Assembly (NCBI GenBank): GCA_030917395.1
Contig: JAUPUU010000228.1
Location: forward strand, 1-36,181
Length of the DNA: 36,181 nt
DNA from: Cyanobacteriota bacterium erpe_2018_sw_21hr_WHONDRS-SW48-000092_B_bin.40
Lineage (GTDB): Bacteria; Cyanobacteriota; Vampirovibrionia; Obscuribacterales; Obscuribacteraceae
Direction of reading: 5' to 3'
The position numbers and the translations under genes were made by a program. Shown piece after piece: positions 23,881-31,780 of the stretch (the first letter of the stretch is position 1; every line of letters begins with the position of its first letter). The notes under the pieces are model-generated. The model saw only the letters and a program-made list of their open reading frames with translations. It was not told the DNA's origin and did not search any database.

Positions 23881-25110
23881 TTAGGAAGAGGCACCCTTCT
23901 TCAGAAGCACAGCATTCAAGGCGTGCTCTACATCAAGCCTAAGTTCTGTAGCTGTTTGATAGCGGTCGTCCGGGTTCTTCTTCAGCAGTTTATCAACAAT
24001 AGGCTGGAATAGATTGTTTTCGGCCAGCTCAGGGCGCACTTCAGCCATAGTTGGCGCATCCTCAAGGAGGTGCTTCATTAGAATAGACTCGGCACTTTCG
24101 CCATCAAATGGCACGCGGCCCGTTAGCATCTCAAACATCATGATACCGATACCATAAAGATCGGTACGCATATCGATGGGCCGGTCTTTCAGCTGTTCTG
24201 GAGCAATATACTCGGGAGTGCCCACCATTCGGCCCGTCTTAGTCAGCTTTTTGCTGCCATGAACAAAGTTTGAAATACCAAAATCTACGATCTTGACCCA
24301 GTCTGGGCGGTCTGATTTATGTTGCAGCAGAACGTTATCGGGCTTGAGATCTCGGTGAATAATTCCCGATGTGTGAGCTTCTTGGAGGCCGCGACAAATC
24401 TGAATGATGATATTAGCAGTAGTGGCATAGGGCAATGCACCAGAGTTGTGAATCTTGTCTGCCAAAGACTCACCTTTAATGTATTCCATCACCAGATAAG
24501 GCTCTTTACCGTTAATCAAGCCAACATCATAGACCGAGACAATATTGGGATGGTTGAGCTTTGCTGTTAGCTTGCACTCTCTTTCGAAGCGCTCCACTGA
24601 ATTGCGATTGGAAAGCAGCCAGCCTTGCATAACCTTAATTACAACAGTGCGCTCCATTTGCACATGGTGGGCGCGATAGACAACAGCCATCCCACCTTCA
24701 CCGAGCACAGATTGAATGAGATATTTTTTGTCGATAGTCTTGCCGATCAAGTCAGAATAAGGTGCTTCACTATCAGCACCAAGCAGACGATCATCAGCAG
24801 CAATTTGAGCAGTGCTTGTAGCTGGTGGCAGAACTGGCACAATTTGTGTCTCTACCGACTGAGTGCCATCAAATTCTCCTGTGCTAGTCTGATTAATCTC
24901 TCGTTGAGTCTTCATCACTTGCAGAGAGCTGCGATCAAAGGCGCAAAAGCTAGCATAGCCAGGGTAGAATCGGCCGCACACAGAACAGACTTTACGCGAG
25001 GCCTGGCCTTCTTTTGCCAGCGATAAATCGGTGCCATCGAAGCCACAAAACTTTGATGTGGCAGGAAGAGCACGGGCGCATGTTGGGCAGTTGATCTCAG
25101 CGGCGGTCAT
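23881..25110 (-). CDS. Soluble Ser/Thr protein kinase with N-terminal zinc ribbons
   Basis: The 409-residue protein begins with two CxxC...FCxxD ribbons (Cys8/11/22 and Cys42/45/56, each followed by FD), a form common in bacterial kinases. A linker leads to a complete Hanks-type kinase domain (about 128-395): GEGGMAVVYRA, Lys159 in VVIKVM, HRDLKPDN (Asp254), DFG (276-278) and a GTPEYIAPEQ activation segment. There is no membrane segment, so it is cytoplasmic, unlike the kinase at 11943-14075. Its ATG lies 1 bp after the stop of the zinc-ribbon/PEGA-like gene, so expression of the two is coupled. Possible targets are its cluster partners, for example the zinc-ribbon membrane protein or the sigma-like protein. 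This is inference. Confidence 0.92.
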   Translation of the reverse strand: MTAAEINCPTCARALPATSKFCGFDGTDLSLAKEGQASRKVCSVCGRFYPGYASFCAFDRSSLQVMKTQREINQTSTGEFDGTQSVETQIVPVLPPATSTAQIAADDRLLGADSEAPYSDLIGKTIDKKYLIQSVLGEGGMAVVYRAHHVQMERTVVIKVMQGWLLSNRNSVERFERECKLTAKLNHPNIVSVYDVGLINGKEPYLVMEYIKGESLADKIHNSGALPYATTANIIIQICRGLQEAHTSGIIHRDLKPDNVLLQHKSDRPDWVKIVDFGISNFVHGSKKLTKTGRMVGTPEYIAPEQLKDRPIDMRTDLYGIGIMMFEMLTGRVPFDGESAESILMKHLLEDAPTMAEVRPELAENNLFQPIVDKLLKKNPDDRYQTATELRLDVEHALNAVLLKKGASS

Positions 25111-25111
25111 C

Positions 25112-25897
25112 TTATTTCCCTAATTTACCGGTGGCATCTACTTTCTTCTCATAGCCTAAGACATTCAATTTTGATTTTATCAAGTCAACAGTTTCTACAA
25201 TCGAGTCGTTGCCAGGAACAGTCAAAATAATGCGGTGGAAACCAGCCTCGATATCTGGTATCACCAAAGAGCCTTTATTGGTTTGGCCCACTGTGTAGTG
25301 GGTTCTATCCTTAGATTCCACCACCACGCGCACCGTCGGCTGCTTGGTGAAAATCAGCAGGCCTTCTTTCTGTGAAGTGACATTGAGCATGTTATAGGCC
25401 TCGGCGAGGGTGGGGCCGTTGAACAAGTAGGCCAATAAAGAACCTGAAAGCAAACCAAGCAAGAGGAAACTAACCACAGTCAGCGGACCATGGCTTAATT
25501 TGCCTGCAGGCTTAGTCTTATAAACAGTTGGGCTAGCCTGGCTCGCTGTGGAGCTAGCATTGGGCAGAGGGCGCTCAGCCGACTCGGTTGACTGCAAAGC
25601 TTCGGCTGGCCCGGCCTCAAACTGAGATAGCTCACTGGTAAAGCGGGCTAGTGCTTCAGGATTAGCCGCCTTCGCCACAAAAGTCTTGATGTCAGCGCCG
25701 CAGAAGATGCAATAACGATTATTGAGTTCATCGGCTCGGCCGCAACTCTTGCACTGTCTCTTCTTGACGCCTTGAATATCGCGCTGAGCCTGAACACTTG
25801 ACGACAAGACCTTGCCACAATTGAGGCAAAAGGCCATATCAGAGCCGTTTTGCTCTCCACAACTTTGACAGTCAACTAAACTCGGGCTCGCTTGCAT
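25112..25897 (-). CDS. Zinc-ribbon membrane protein with C-terminal PEGA-like domain
   Basis: The 261-residue protein has two four-cysteine zinc ribbons (Cys10/13/24/27 and Cys49/52/63/66) in the N-terminal cytoplasmic part. A Ser/Ala-rich linker and one membrane segment follow (about 138-159, VVSFLLLGLLSGSLLAYLF). A short beta-rich domain (about 175-245) resembles PEGA: EGLLIFTKQPTVRVVV, then LVIPDIEAGFHRIIL. PEGA domains are extracytoplasmic and often follow kinases. Here the kinase is a separate gene starting 1 bp downstream, as if a transmembrane kinase had been split. The ATG has no Shine-Dalgarno sequence, but TACAAT ends 6 bases before it, so a leaderless transcript is possible in addition to read-through. 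Confidence 0.82.
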   Translation of the reverse strand: MQASPSLVDCQSCGEQNGSDMAFCLNCGKVLSSSVQAQRDIQGVKKRQCKSCGRADELNNRYCIFCGADIKTFVAKAANPEALARFTSELSQFEAGPAEALQSTESAERPLPNASSTASQASPTVYKTKPAGKLSHGPLTVVSFLLLGLLSGSLLAYLFNGPTLAEAYNMLNVTSQKEGLLIFTKQPTVRVVVESKDRTHYTVGQTNKGSLVIPDIEAGFHRIILTVPGNDSIVETVDLIKSKLNVLGYEKKVDATGKLGK

Positions 25898-25903
25898 TTG
25901 CCG

Positions 25904-25909
25904 ATTGTA
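25904..25909 (-). promoter_or_regulatory. Candidate -10 element placed for a leaderless transcript
   Basis: TACAAT on the minus strand ends exactly six bases before the ATG of the zinc-ribbon/PEGA-like gene, which has no Shine-Dalgarno sequence. Transcription would start at or next to the ATG. No good -35 is visible. Confidence 0.35.
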
Positions 25910-25974
25910 CCGAACTTAGGGCCAAACAGGAAATTGGCAAGGCCTTTATGGCGTTACCAATTTCCCATTTTTAC

Positions 25975-27213
25975 CTAAAGTTCTGCCATTTCGCGGTCGC
26001 AAGCTTTGATAGTGTCGGCCATGTCGGTGGCTGATAGCAGGGCCAGCGCCTCATTTATCGAATCTACTCCAGAATCAGCAGCGCTGTGGGTTGCGTAAGC
26101 TGGCTGCAGGGCTAATTGCTGGAAAGCCATGCCAATCTCATCAGCGGTAGCGGCCATGAAGCCCACAGCAGCCTGACGTTTATTCTTAATAGACAGAGCT
26201 AAATCAACTGCTACTGCATTCTTCACCAACCCTTTGACAGCATCAGCAGCGCTGACACCGGCCATAACTTTGGCTAAAACAGACTGAGCTACATTGACCG
26301 GAACCGTTGAGGAGCGAGCCAACTCTGAAGCGGCCAGTTGCTGCAAAAGCTCACTTCTAAAGGCTGGCCCCTTAATCTCACCGCCGAAGCGCTCACCCAC
26401 CGCCATAACCTGATGGCGAATCTCATCTTTGGAGAGCTTAGTGAAGCGGACAGCTAACTTGTCGCTAGCTTTCTCCACCACGGCATTCCAGCGTCCGGCT
26501 GCGAGCAAAACTTTGGTCACTCTGGCAGCAGGAAGCTTATAACCAATAGCTTCTACAGCAGCCATTGTCTCTTCCGACCAGTGGGAACACAGGTACGAGA
26601 AAATCTGCTTCTGACGAGCAACAATCAAGCGCCCCTTTTCGTTGATAAGCTCATTGACATCAGTTTTAAAATTAACTAACTTGCTTGCCCCTGGAAGATT
26701 GAGAACAGCCTTATTGGTCAGCTCAACCATGAACTCAGCGAAATTGAAATCGCCAAGAGAGACTGGCACACGAATGGGATCCGCGTCTCTCAAACCGTCT
26801 TCGGCCTTGAGCCAAGCACCAGAACTAAGGTGGCCAACCACGGTGCCACCATGCACTCCCTCAAGCTTAACCAAGAGGCTACCCATACTCAAATAAGGCG
26901 AGCCCACAAGCGCACGAGTGATAACAACTTCACCGTCCTCGTCAATGGCCCGAACATCAAGGCGATGACCATTAACCACAATGTCGCTAACGCCCAGGCT
27001 AGCAGCCAATACATCTGACTGGTTCATCGACAATTCGTTTTCGAGCAGCAAACCAAGTTCGCAATCAAGGTCAACCACAGCTTCTTCAGCTACCAACCTA
27101 GCCAACTCTTGGCGAAATTGAAGACCCTGGCGGCTGGCACGAATTTGCGCCATTCTTACCACTTCGGGACTCAATTCTATTTGCTTCTGATTGTTTGCTT
27201 TATGGCTAGACAT
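25975..27213 (-). CDS. DUF1822-like protein of the sigma/CHAT neighbourhood
   Basis: This protein of about 412 residues has no signal peptide or membrane segment. Its first half has the layout I remember for cyanobacterial DUF1822: a helical start (ELSPEVVRMAQIRAS), a segment on residues likely to be buried (LGVSDIVVNGHRLDVRAI), a strand pair (LLVKLEGVHGGTVVGHLS) and a LPGASKLVNF stretch. The match is from memory and needs a profile search. The second half is helical and Ala-rich. The frame opens at a GTG at 27252, but the ATG at 27213 has GGGAG seven bases upstream and is preferred. It lies directly after the sigma-like/HhH gene. Its role is unknown; in cyanobacteria DUF1822 genes often accompany sigma factors, as I recall. 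Confidence 0.68.
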   Translation of the reverse strand: MSSHKANNQKQIELSPEVVRMAQIRASRQGLQFRQELARLVAEEAVVDLDCELGLLLENELSMNQSDVLAASLGVSDIVVNGHRLDVRAIDEDGEVVITRALVGSPYLSMGSLLVKLEGVHGGTVVGHLSSGAWLKAEDGLRDADPIRVPVSLGDFNFAEFMVELTNKAVLNLPGASKLVNFKTDVNELINEKGRLIVARQKQIFSYLCSHWSEETMAAVEAIGYKLPAARVTKVLLAAGRWNAVVEKASDKLAVRFTKLSKDEIRHQVMAVGERFGGEIKGPAFRSELLQQLAASELARSSTVPVNVAQSVLAKVMAGVSAADAVKGLVKNAVAVDLALSIKNKRQAAVGFMAATADEIGMAFQQLALQPAYATHSAADSGVDSINEALALLSATDMADTIKACDREMAEL

Positions 27214-27280
27214 TGGATTTCTCCCAGTACGACAAAAAAATTGAATTCTCACATAGCCATCAACTACAGCTTGGAAAAAA

Positions 27281-28732
27281 TTAGTCGGAAATACCCAGAC
27301 AAGTTTTCTGCCTGAGAATTAGCCACTCACGGTTGTCAGGAGCAAGGTAGTCTTCAAGCTCAGCCCAAGTTGAAAATGGTCTCCCTCGCATAATGCGCTC
27401 AACCATCTGCTTGGCCAATCCTAGAGTTGTGAGGTTTTCACTTTCAGTACTATTAAGATCAAGGCGTCGTTCACCGGTTGACGGTGGCTTCAGGGCTGCC
27501 CCCCGTCTGATTGCATCGGTTAATACCGCCTGAGTAAGAACTTGAGCACGAATGGCCTCGTCAAAGCTTGAGAATGGTCTTTTGGCCGCAAATTTCTGAG
27601 CCATCTCTTTAGGCAGCCCCAGTATGTCAATCAAATCGCGGGTGGTGCAGGAATTTACTTCTAAGGGCACAAAGGCAGCCACAGCACCATTTTTGGCGAT
27701 ATCCTCAAGCCGATTGGCTTTGACCACCCCGGCATCAACCAGCTCACTGAGGGCATAATATTGTCGATTGGCCAAGAGCCTCTCTACTTCACCTTCAGTC
27801 AAACTAAGTTGGTGTGACAGTTCTCGCCTTGAAGCCGTATTGACGTTAATGTCAGCTTGCCAGCAATCTGCCACCCCAGGAAGCTTCTTGCGCACCTGCG
27901 AGCGAATCATATCTAGGCCTTTATCAAGCAAAACCTGACAGCGTGCTATCTTTCGCGCCTGAGTTTCACCGGCAATCTGCAACAGGTCACAGACTTCACG
28001 CATGGTTAGCTCAACACCAGCCTTAGACTTATCAGTGAGCCCTAAGCCAAACATGCAATCAACCACTACCAGCGGCTCACGCACTTGTTTCGGATCGGCC
28101 AGCATCTCTTTAAGTTCAACTCGAAGTTGATTTAGTTGTGCCACCTGCTCGCCAGACATAGCCTTGCTCTCGGGCGCATATTTGACGTCATCTGCCGCCA
28201 TCGAGCGTGGGTCTTCTTGCTCAGGGTCAAGATTCATATCTTGCAGGGTTTCTCGCTCCCACTGCCATTCATCTTTTATGTAGTCAACTACGGCGTTCTG
28301 CACCGAGCGCTGAACGTAGGCTGGCAGAAGTACCTTGAAACCATCGGCGCTCTTATTGGTGAGGTGACGCTCAAGCACCCCTTCCATCTTTGTAGACAGC
28401 TCAACGGCCATAGAAATTGCCTGGCCTTTTTGCCAGTCAAACGGGTGCTTGCGCTGAGCCCAAAAGCGCTTCAAATTTTGATTATTACCAAACATCTTGG
28501 CAATCATGGGCTGGTAGTAATGATCGCGCAAAAGCTTATTCAAGATCAGACGCTGGCCGCCGAGGCTGGCAGCCTTCATATATATTGCTTTAGCGCCAAG
28601 ACGCTCAAATAGCTGAAATATGCTGACATCTTTGCCATCGCCAACAGCCTTGCTGACGACGCTATCAAGCACTGGCTGCCAATCGGGAGCGAGGGATAAA
28701 ATTTCTTGTAATTCAGTACAGCTGCTTAACAA
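27281..28732 (-). CDS. Sigma-like HTH protein with three helix-hairpin-helix units
   Basis: The 483-residue protein is cytoplasmic. Residues 100-165 recall a sigma-70 core helix region (LPAYVQRSVQNAVVDYI, then an acidic linker). Residues 240-280 look like a region-4 type HTH (ELTMREVCDLLQI, then ARKIARCQVLLDKGLDMI). Three ComEA-type HhH units follow: INVNTASRRELSHQL (about 296), LEVNSCTTRDLIDILGL (about 358) and LDLNSTESENLTTLGL (about 424), each followed by a second helix of the R-PF-S---EA/EL type. HhH units bind DNA backbone without sequence specificity. The combination suggests a transcription factor or divergent sigma factor with an added DNA-holding tail. The start is a TTG with AGGA five bases upstream. 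I know no named family with this order. Confidence 0.75.
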   Translation of the reverse strand: MLSSCTELQEILSLAPDWQPVLDSVVSKAVGDGKDVSIFQLFERLGAKAIYMKAASLGGQRLILNKLLRDHYYQPMIAKMFGNNQNLKRFWAQRKHPFDWQKGQAISMAVELSTKMEGVLERHLTNKSADGFKVLLPAYVQRSVQNAVVDYIKDEWQWERETLQDMNLDPEQEDPRSMAADDVKYAPESKAMSGEQVAQLNQLRVELKEMLADPKQVREPLVVVDCMFGLGLTDKSKAGVELTMREVCDLLQIAGETQARKIARCQVLLDKGLDMIRSQVRKKLPGVADCWQADINVNTASRRELSHQLSLTEGEVERLLANRQYYALSELVDAGVVKANRLEDIAKNGAVAAFVPLEVNSCTTRDLIDILGLPKEMAQKFAAKRPFSSFDEAIRAQVLTQAVLTDAIRRGAALKPPSTGERRLDLNSTESENLTTLGLAKQMVERIMRGRPFSTWAELEDYLAPDNREWLILRQKTCLGISD

Positions 28733-28789
28733 TGAATTCCTGAGGCTTTCGATTAGTTCTTAACTGGAAAATTTACTCGGTCGCTATCA

Positions 28790-29260
28790 TCACATTGGCG
28801 ATTGCAAGCCAGGCAAGTTGGGAACCAACTCATAAACCTGATCATGGGCCATACAGAATACGACACCAATGCCGACCCAGCATACCCACAGGGCCATTCC
28901 CAAAATATGAACAAGAGCTTTGGCCTGAATGTCATTAGACAGATGCAAAAGCTGCTTAGCGCCAAAGCTACAATCAGCCCGCCAGAGCAGATAAATTAGA
29001 GCAGCAACTGCCAGACCCATCAAACCCATATGGTGGCAACGAAGCATTGTTTGCTCTGCTGTATTGGCAGGCACCGCTTGGGTGACCAAATAAGGCAAGC
29101 AATATGAAACCGGTATCCACCAATAAGACCGCAAGCGCCTTGCTATGCTAGTCTTTACAATTGTTGGACCAACTGTCAGGCTTACTGCTGAGCTGCTTGA
29201 TGAAGGCAGGTTTTCAACAGGCTGTTGATTAGAGATAGCGGACGAATCAGAATCGCTCAT
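28790..29260 (-). CDS. Membrane protein of unknown function (156 aa), first gene of the CHAT cluster
   Basis: A polar Ser-rich N-terminus of about 40 residues precedes three membrane segments (about 48-64, 78-94 and 115-137). A short loop with HHMG lies between the first two, and Cys and His are frequent in and near the membrane (CHH; WRADCSF). No family is recognised. The ATG at 29260 has no Shine-Dalgarno sequence. A TACAAT ends six bases before it with CTGAGA 17 bp further upstream, so it may be translated from a leaderless message. It is the promoter-proximal gene of the leftward cluster and is divergent from the trypsin-DUF4384 gene. Confidence 0.68.
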   Translation of the reverse strand: MSDSDSSAISNQQPVENLPSSSSSAVSLTVGPTIVKTSIARRLRSYWWIPVSYCLPYLVTQAVPANTAEQTMLRCHHMGLMGLAVAALIYLLWRADCSFGAKQLLHLSNDIQAKALVHILGMALWVCWVGIGVVFCMAHDQVYELVPNLPGLQSPM

Positions 29261-29266
29261 TTGATT

Positions 29267-29295
29267 ATTGTATAAGATTAGATGGTCATTCTCAG
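29267..29295 (-). promoter_or_regulatory. Candidate leaderless promoter of the CHAT cluster
   Basis: On the minus strand CTGAGA (29290-29295) and TACAAT (29267-29272) are separated by 17 bp. The -10 element ends six bases before the ATG at 29260. This would drive the seven-gene leftward cluster. Confidence 0.42.
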
Positions 29296-29302
29296 CAGGC
29301 CA

Positions 29303-29330
29303 ACGTTCTTAGTAGCAGACGTTCTTAGTA
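29303..29330. repeat. 12-bp direct repeat in the divergent promoter region
   Basis: ACGTTCTTAGTA occurs at 29303-29314 and 29319-29330, with a 16-bp period. It lies between the two divergent clusters and may be a binding site for a regulator that contacts DNA on nearly the same face twice. A duplication of 16 bp without function is the alternative. Confidence 0.8.
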
Positions 29331-29354
29331 ATAGTAAATTCTCAGGTATATCAA

Positions 29355-30692
29355 GTGGCAACCGGCCAAAACGCAAGCCAACCTCTAATTCCACTGAACA
29401 CCGAGGCCTACGGCGACGCTCTGGCCCATGTCATTCGCGTAGTCAGCAGCGAAGACGGTAACCAAGAGCAAGTTCTTGGCCAGGCTTGGCTTTGCGGTTT
29501 TCACAAACTTATTACATGCGGCCATGTCGTTGACGCTTACCTTAACGAGCTAGAAACTCTGGTAGTGCGCTTCCCCCAATCGGGCAACCGCTATCCCATC
29601 AGCGAAATCAAGTTACACCCAAACTTCATGCGTGATCCCCAGCTCAATCAGCTGGTTAAGTTCGACGTCGCACTATTAGTCGTAGATCTCAGCTATCCCG
29701 AGTCAGAGGCCCGCCCTCTGCCCATTGCCTACGATCGCAATCTGCCGACCCAGCTTGCCCTAACAGCGGTGCGCTTCCCCACCCACCTGGGGCAATTCAG
29801 TTCGGCTCTCAACCCCCTAGCGCAAATGGGCCGACTACTTGGCCGCTTGCGCAAAGAAGATAACTATCACTTATTGCATGACCTCGCCCTCTCACCGGGA
29901 GATTCTGGTTCAGCAATTTTTGACGATTACACAGTAGTGGCTTTGCACTGCGGCGACACCGCCTCTCTGCCTGGCTTGAATTTGCCCACCACTTCCATTC
30001 GCCTGGCTCTGTGGATAGATGCCCTCAAAGAACTGGGAATTGAACCCAACGCCATTGTCGAAGAACCAAGCAACACCCCGTCTCCAGTGCCATTAATAGC
30101 GGCTTTCATTGCCATGTTTATTGTTTCACTGGCAGGCATAGGTTGGTTTTTAGGCTCAAAAGATATTGAAGCTCACAAAATTGAGAAAGGTCAATTGGAG
30201 CCTCTTAGCCTGCAATTTAACAAGCCCAGGACTGGTTACAAGTATGGCGATAAGGCCAAAATCATCCTCACTTCGCGCTCCAGCTGTAACGTCTATGTAT
30301 TTGGCGAAGTGCCGGCAGACCAGATTAAAAATCCTGATGACATAAAGGTCTACCGCTGTTATCCTCCAGAAGACTTCAAAGAATTGTCGCTGATCAACAA
30401 AGGTCAAATTCGCTCAATTGACACTCTTGGGCCGTTTCCGTTCAGAGTTAACGACAAAGCAGATAAATTGCACATTTTCGCCCTAAATTTATCGGTTCCC
30501 AAGTTAGAGCTAACACCAGCCTATGAGATCGACTCGGAGCATCGAGAAAAATCCAAAATGATTGATGACAGCAAAACCCTACAGGCAGCGATGGCGCTGG
30601 AAGAGAAGTATCCTGAAGGAGTTATGCACATTATTATGGATGGTCCGGTTTCCGAGCCTAAAATTAGTGAAGTGCCAGTAGAGCAAAAATAG
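29355..30692 (+). CDS. Trypsin-like serine protease fused through a membrane segment to DUF4384
   Basis: The 445-residue protein has an N-terminal trypsin-fold domain with an intact triad: His57 in ITCGHV, Asp104 in KFDVALL and Ser184 in SPGDSGSA. There is no signal peptide before it, so with a single membrane segment at about 246-266 the protease would be cytoplasmic if the C-terminal domain is exported. That domain (about 275-410) looks like DUF4384 (GYKYGDKAKIIL, then CNVYVFGE), a beta-domain often fused to proteases and kinases in bacteria. The start is a GTG at 29355 with a weak AGGT seven bases upstream. The gene is divergent from the CHAT cluster and is followed 56 bp later by a second DUF4384 gene. 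Confidence 0.88.
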   Translation: MATGQNASQPLIPLNTEAYGDALAHVIRVVSSEDGNQEQVLGQAWLCGFHKLITCGHVVDAYLNELETLVVRFPQSGNRYPISEIKLHPNFMRDPQLNQLVKFDVALLVVDLSYPESEARPLPIAYDRNLPTQLALTAVRFPTHLGQFSSALNPLAQMGRLLGRLRKEDNYHLLHDLALSPGDSGSAIFDDYTVVALHCGDTASLPGLNLPTTSIRLALWIDALKELGIEPNAIVEEPSNTPSPVPLIAAFIAMFIVSLAGIGWFLGSKDIEAHKIEKGQLEPLSLQFNKPRTGYKYGDKAKIILTSRSSCNVYVFGEVPADQIKNPDDIKVYRCYPPEDFKELSLINKGQIRSIDTLGPFPFRVNDKADKLHIFALNLSVPKLELTPAYEIDSEHREKSKMIDDSKTLQAAMALEEKYPEGVMHIIMDGPVSEPKISEVPVEQK

Positions 30693-30748
30693 GCGTTCAA
30701 TATCGGTATCACGCAAATTAGAGCAGCATTTTGTTCGAGGACATAGTA

Positions 30749-31780
30749 ATGATTACCAAAAAGCGTACAGCAATTACTGCAGTCTTGTCTCTCACCCTGG
30801 CGCTACCACTGCTCTGGCAGCCAGCCTTTGCAGCTGACAAAGATCAGTCAGAACCAGCTTTCGATGAGATGAAAAAGGGCACCAATCGCGGTCTCTTCAT
30901 CGAACCACCTGCCTATCACAAAGATGCTGCAACAAAGACAACCAAGTCCACAAGCAAAGAAGTATCTAAACAGCCAACCAAAGTGGAGCCTGCCGCTGCC
31001 ACAGGGATTAAGGTGTCGCCTAAAGCTGGGGTAATTAAATCGGCAGCAAAGCCAAAAATCAAAGCTGATCTGGTTCCAGCAAAAGCAGCACCACACACTA
31101 AATCAAGCTTGCCCAAGCATGCTGTAGCCAAAAGCGCTGAGACTAAAAGACATGAGGCCAATTCCCAGGCCGCAAAAGCGAGCCACGTCACGGTGGTGGC
31201 CAGCGATAAAAGCCAAGGGTTTAAAAACGTCTCGCTCGAGAGCGGTGACCCCATAATCAAAGCCTGGTTGAACAAACCCGGTAGCTTACCGAAGTACCGC
31301 GACGGCGAGAAGATGGAAGTCAATGTCACAGCCAGTCAAGACTGCAACCTGTCTATCTTTGACTATGACGGCAAAGGCAAATTGACCCAAATTTTCCCCA
31401 ACGAATTTCAGCAAAGCAGCGCCGTAAGAGCCGGTGAGACTGTCACCATTGGCGGTGAAAAAAGTGAATTTGAATATCAGGTTTCAACGCTACCAGGCGA
31501 ATCAAAAATAAAAGAACACATCTTTGTCTTCGCCTATCCCAACAACGAAGCGCCTATTTCGATAGCTATGAGTCGCGCAACAGACAGCCCATTTCGCTCG
31601 GCTGATATCACTATGGAGCAGTACCGCAAACTTGTGAATGAGTCAAAGGCGTATTTCTCTCGCGAAGTCAAAATTACGCCAAAGGGTCAGTCACAAATCA
31701 AACAAGTGGCCAACGAAATATCAGCCAATGCTAAATCAGCTCCTAATAAGGTAGAGCTATCTTTCCAAATAGAAAAATAG
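30749..31780 (+). CDS. Secreted DUF4384-domain protein
   Basis: The product has a signal peptide (ITAVLSLTLALPLLWQPAFA, cleavage near AFAAD). A long Lys/Ala/Thr-rich low-complexity linker follows (about residues 55-160). A C-terminal DUF4384-like domain begins at about residue 190: YRDGEKMEVNVTASQDCNLSIF, then LTQIFPNEF, then HIFVFAYPN. The frame opens at a TTG at 30731, but CGAGGA lies seven bases before the ATG at 30749, which leads directly into the signal peptide, so I choose it (343 residues). It follows the trypsin-DUF4384 gene and shares its domain, which suggests they act together outside the cytoplasm. A terminator follows. The gene end carries a 16-bp tandem duplication. Confidence 0.85.
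   Translation: MITKKRTAITAVLSLTLALPLLWQPAFAADKDQSEPAFDEMKKGTNRGLFIEPPAYHKDAATKTTKSTSKEVSKQPTKVEPAAATGIKVSPKAGVIKSAAKPKIKADLVPAKAAPHTKSSLPKHAVAKSAETKRHEANSQAAKASHVTVVASDKSQGFKNVSLESGDPIIKAWLNKPGSLPKYRDGEKMEVNVTASQDCNLSIFDYDGKGKLTQIFPNEFQQSSAVRAGETVTIGGEKSEFEYQVSTLPGESKIKEHIFVFAYPNNEAPISIAMSRATDSPFRSADITMEQYRKLVNESKAYFSREVKITPKGQSQIKQVANEISANAKSAPNKVELSFQIEK

Noticed and set aside
25929-25965. 9-bp stem GGAAATTGG/CCAATTTCC between the DUF1822-like and zinc-ribbon genes
   Set aside because: The loop is long (19 bases) and no T-run follows in the direction of transcription, so I do not call it a terminator; an attenuator or processing site remains possible.
28136-28612. 158-residue plus-strand open frame
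   Set aside because: It is antisense to the sigma-like/HhH gene, and its sequence has no domain pattern.
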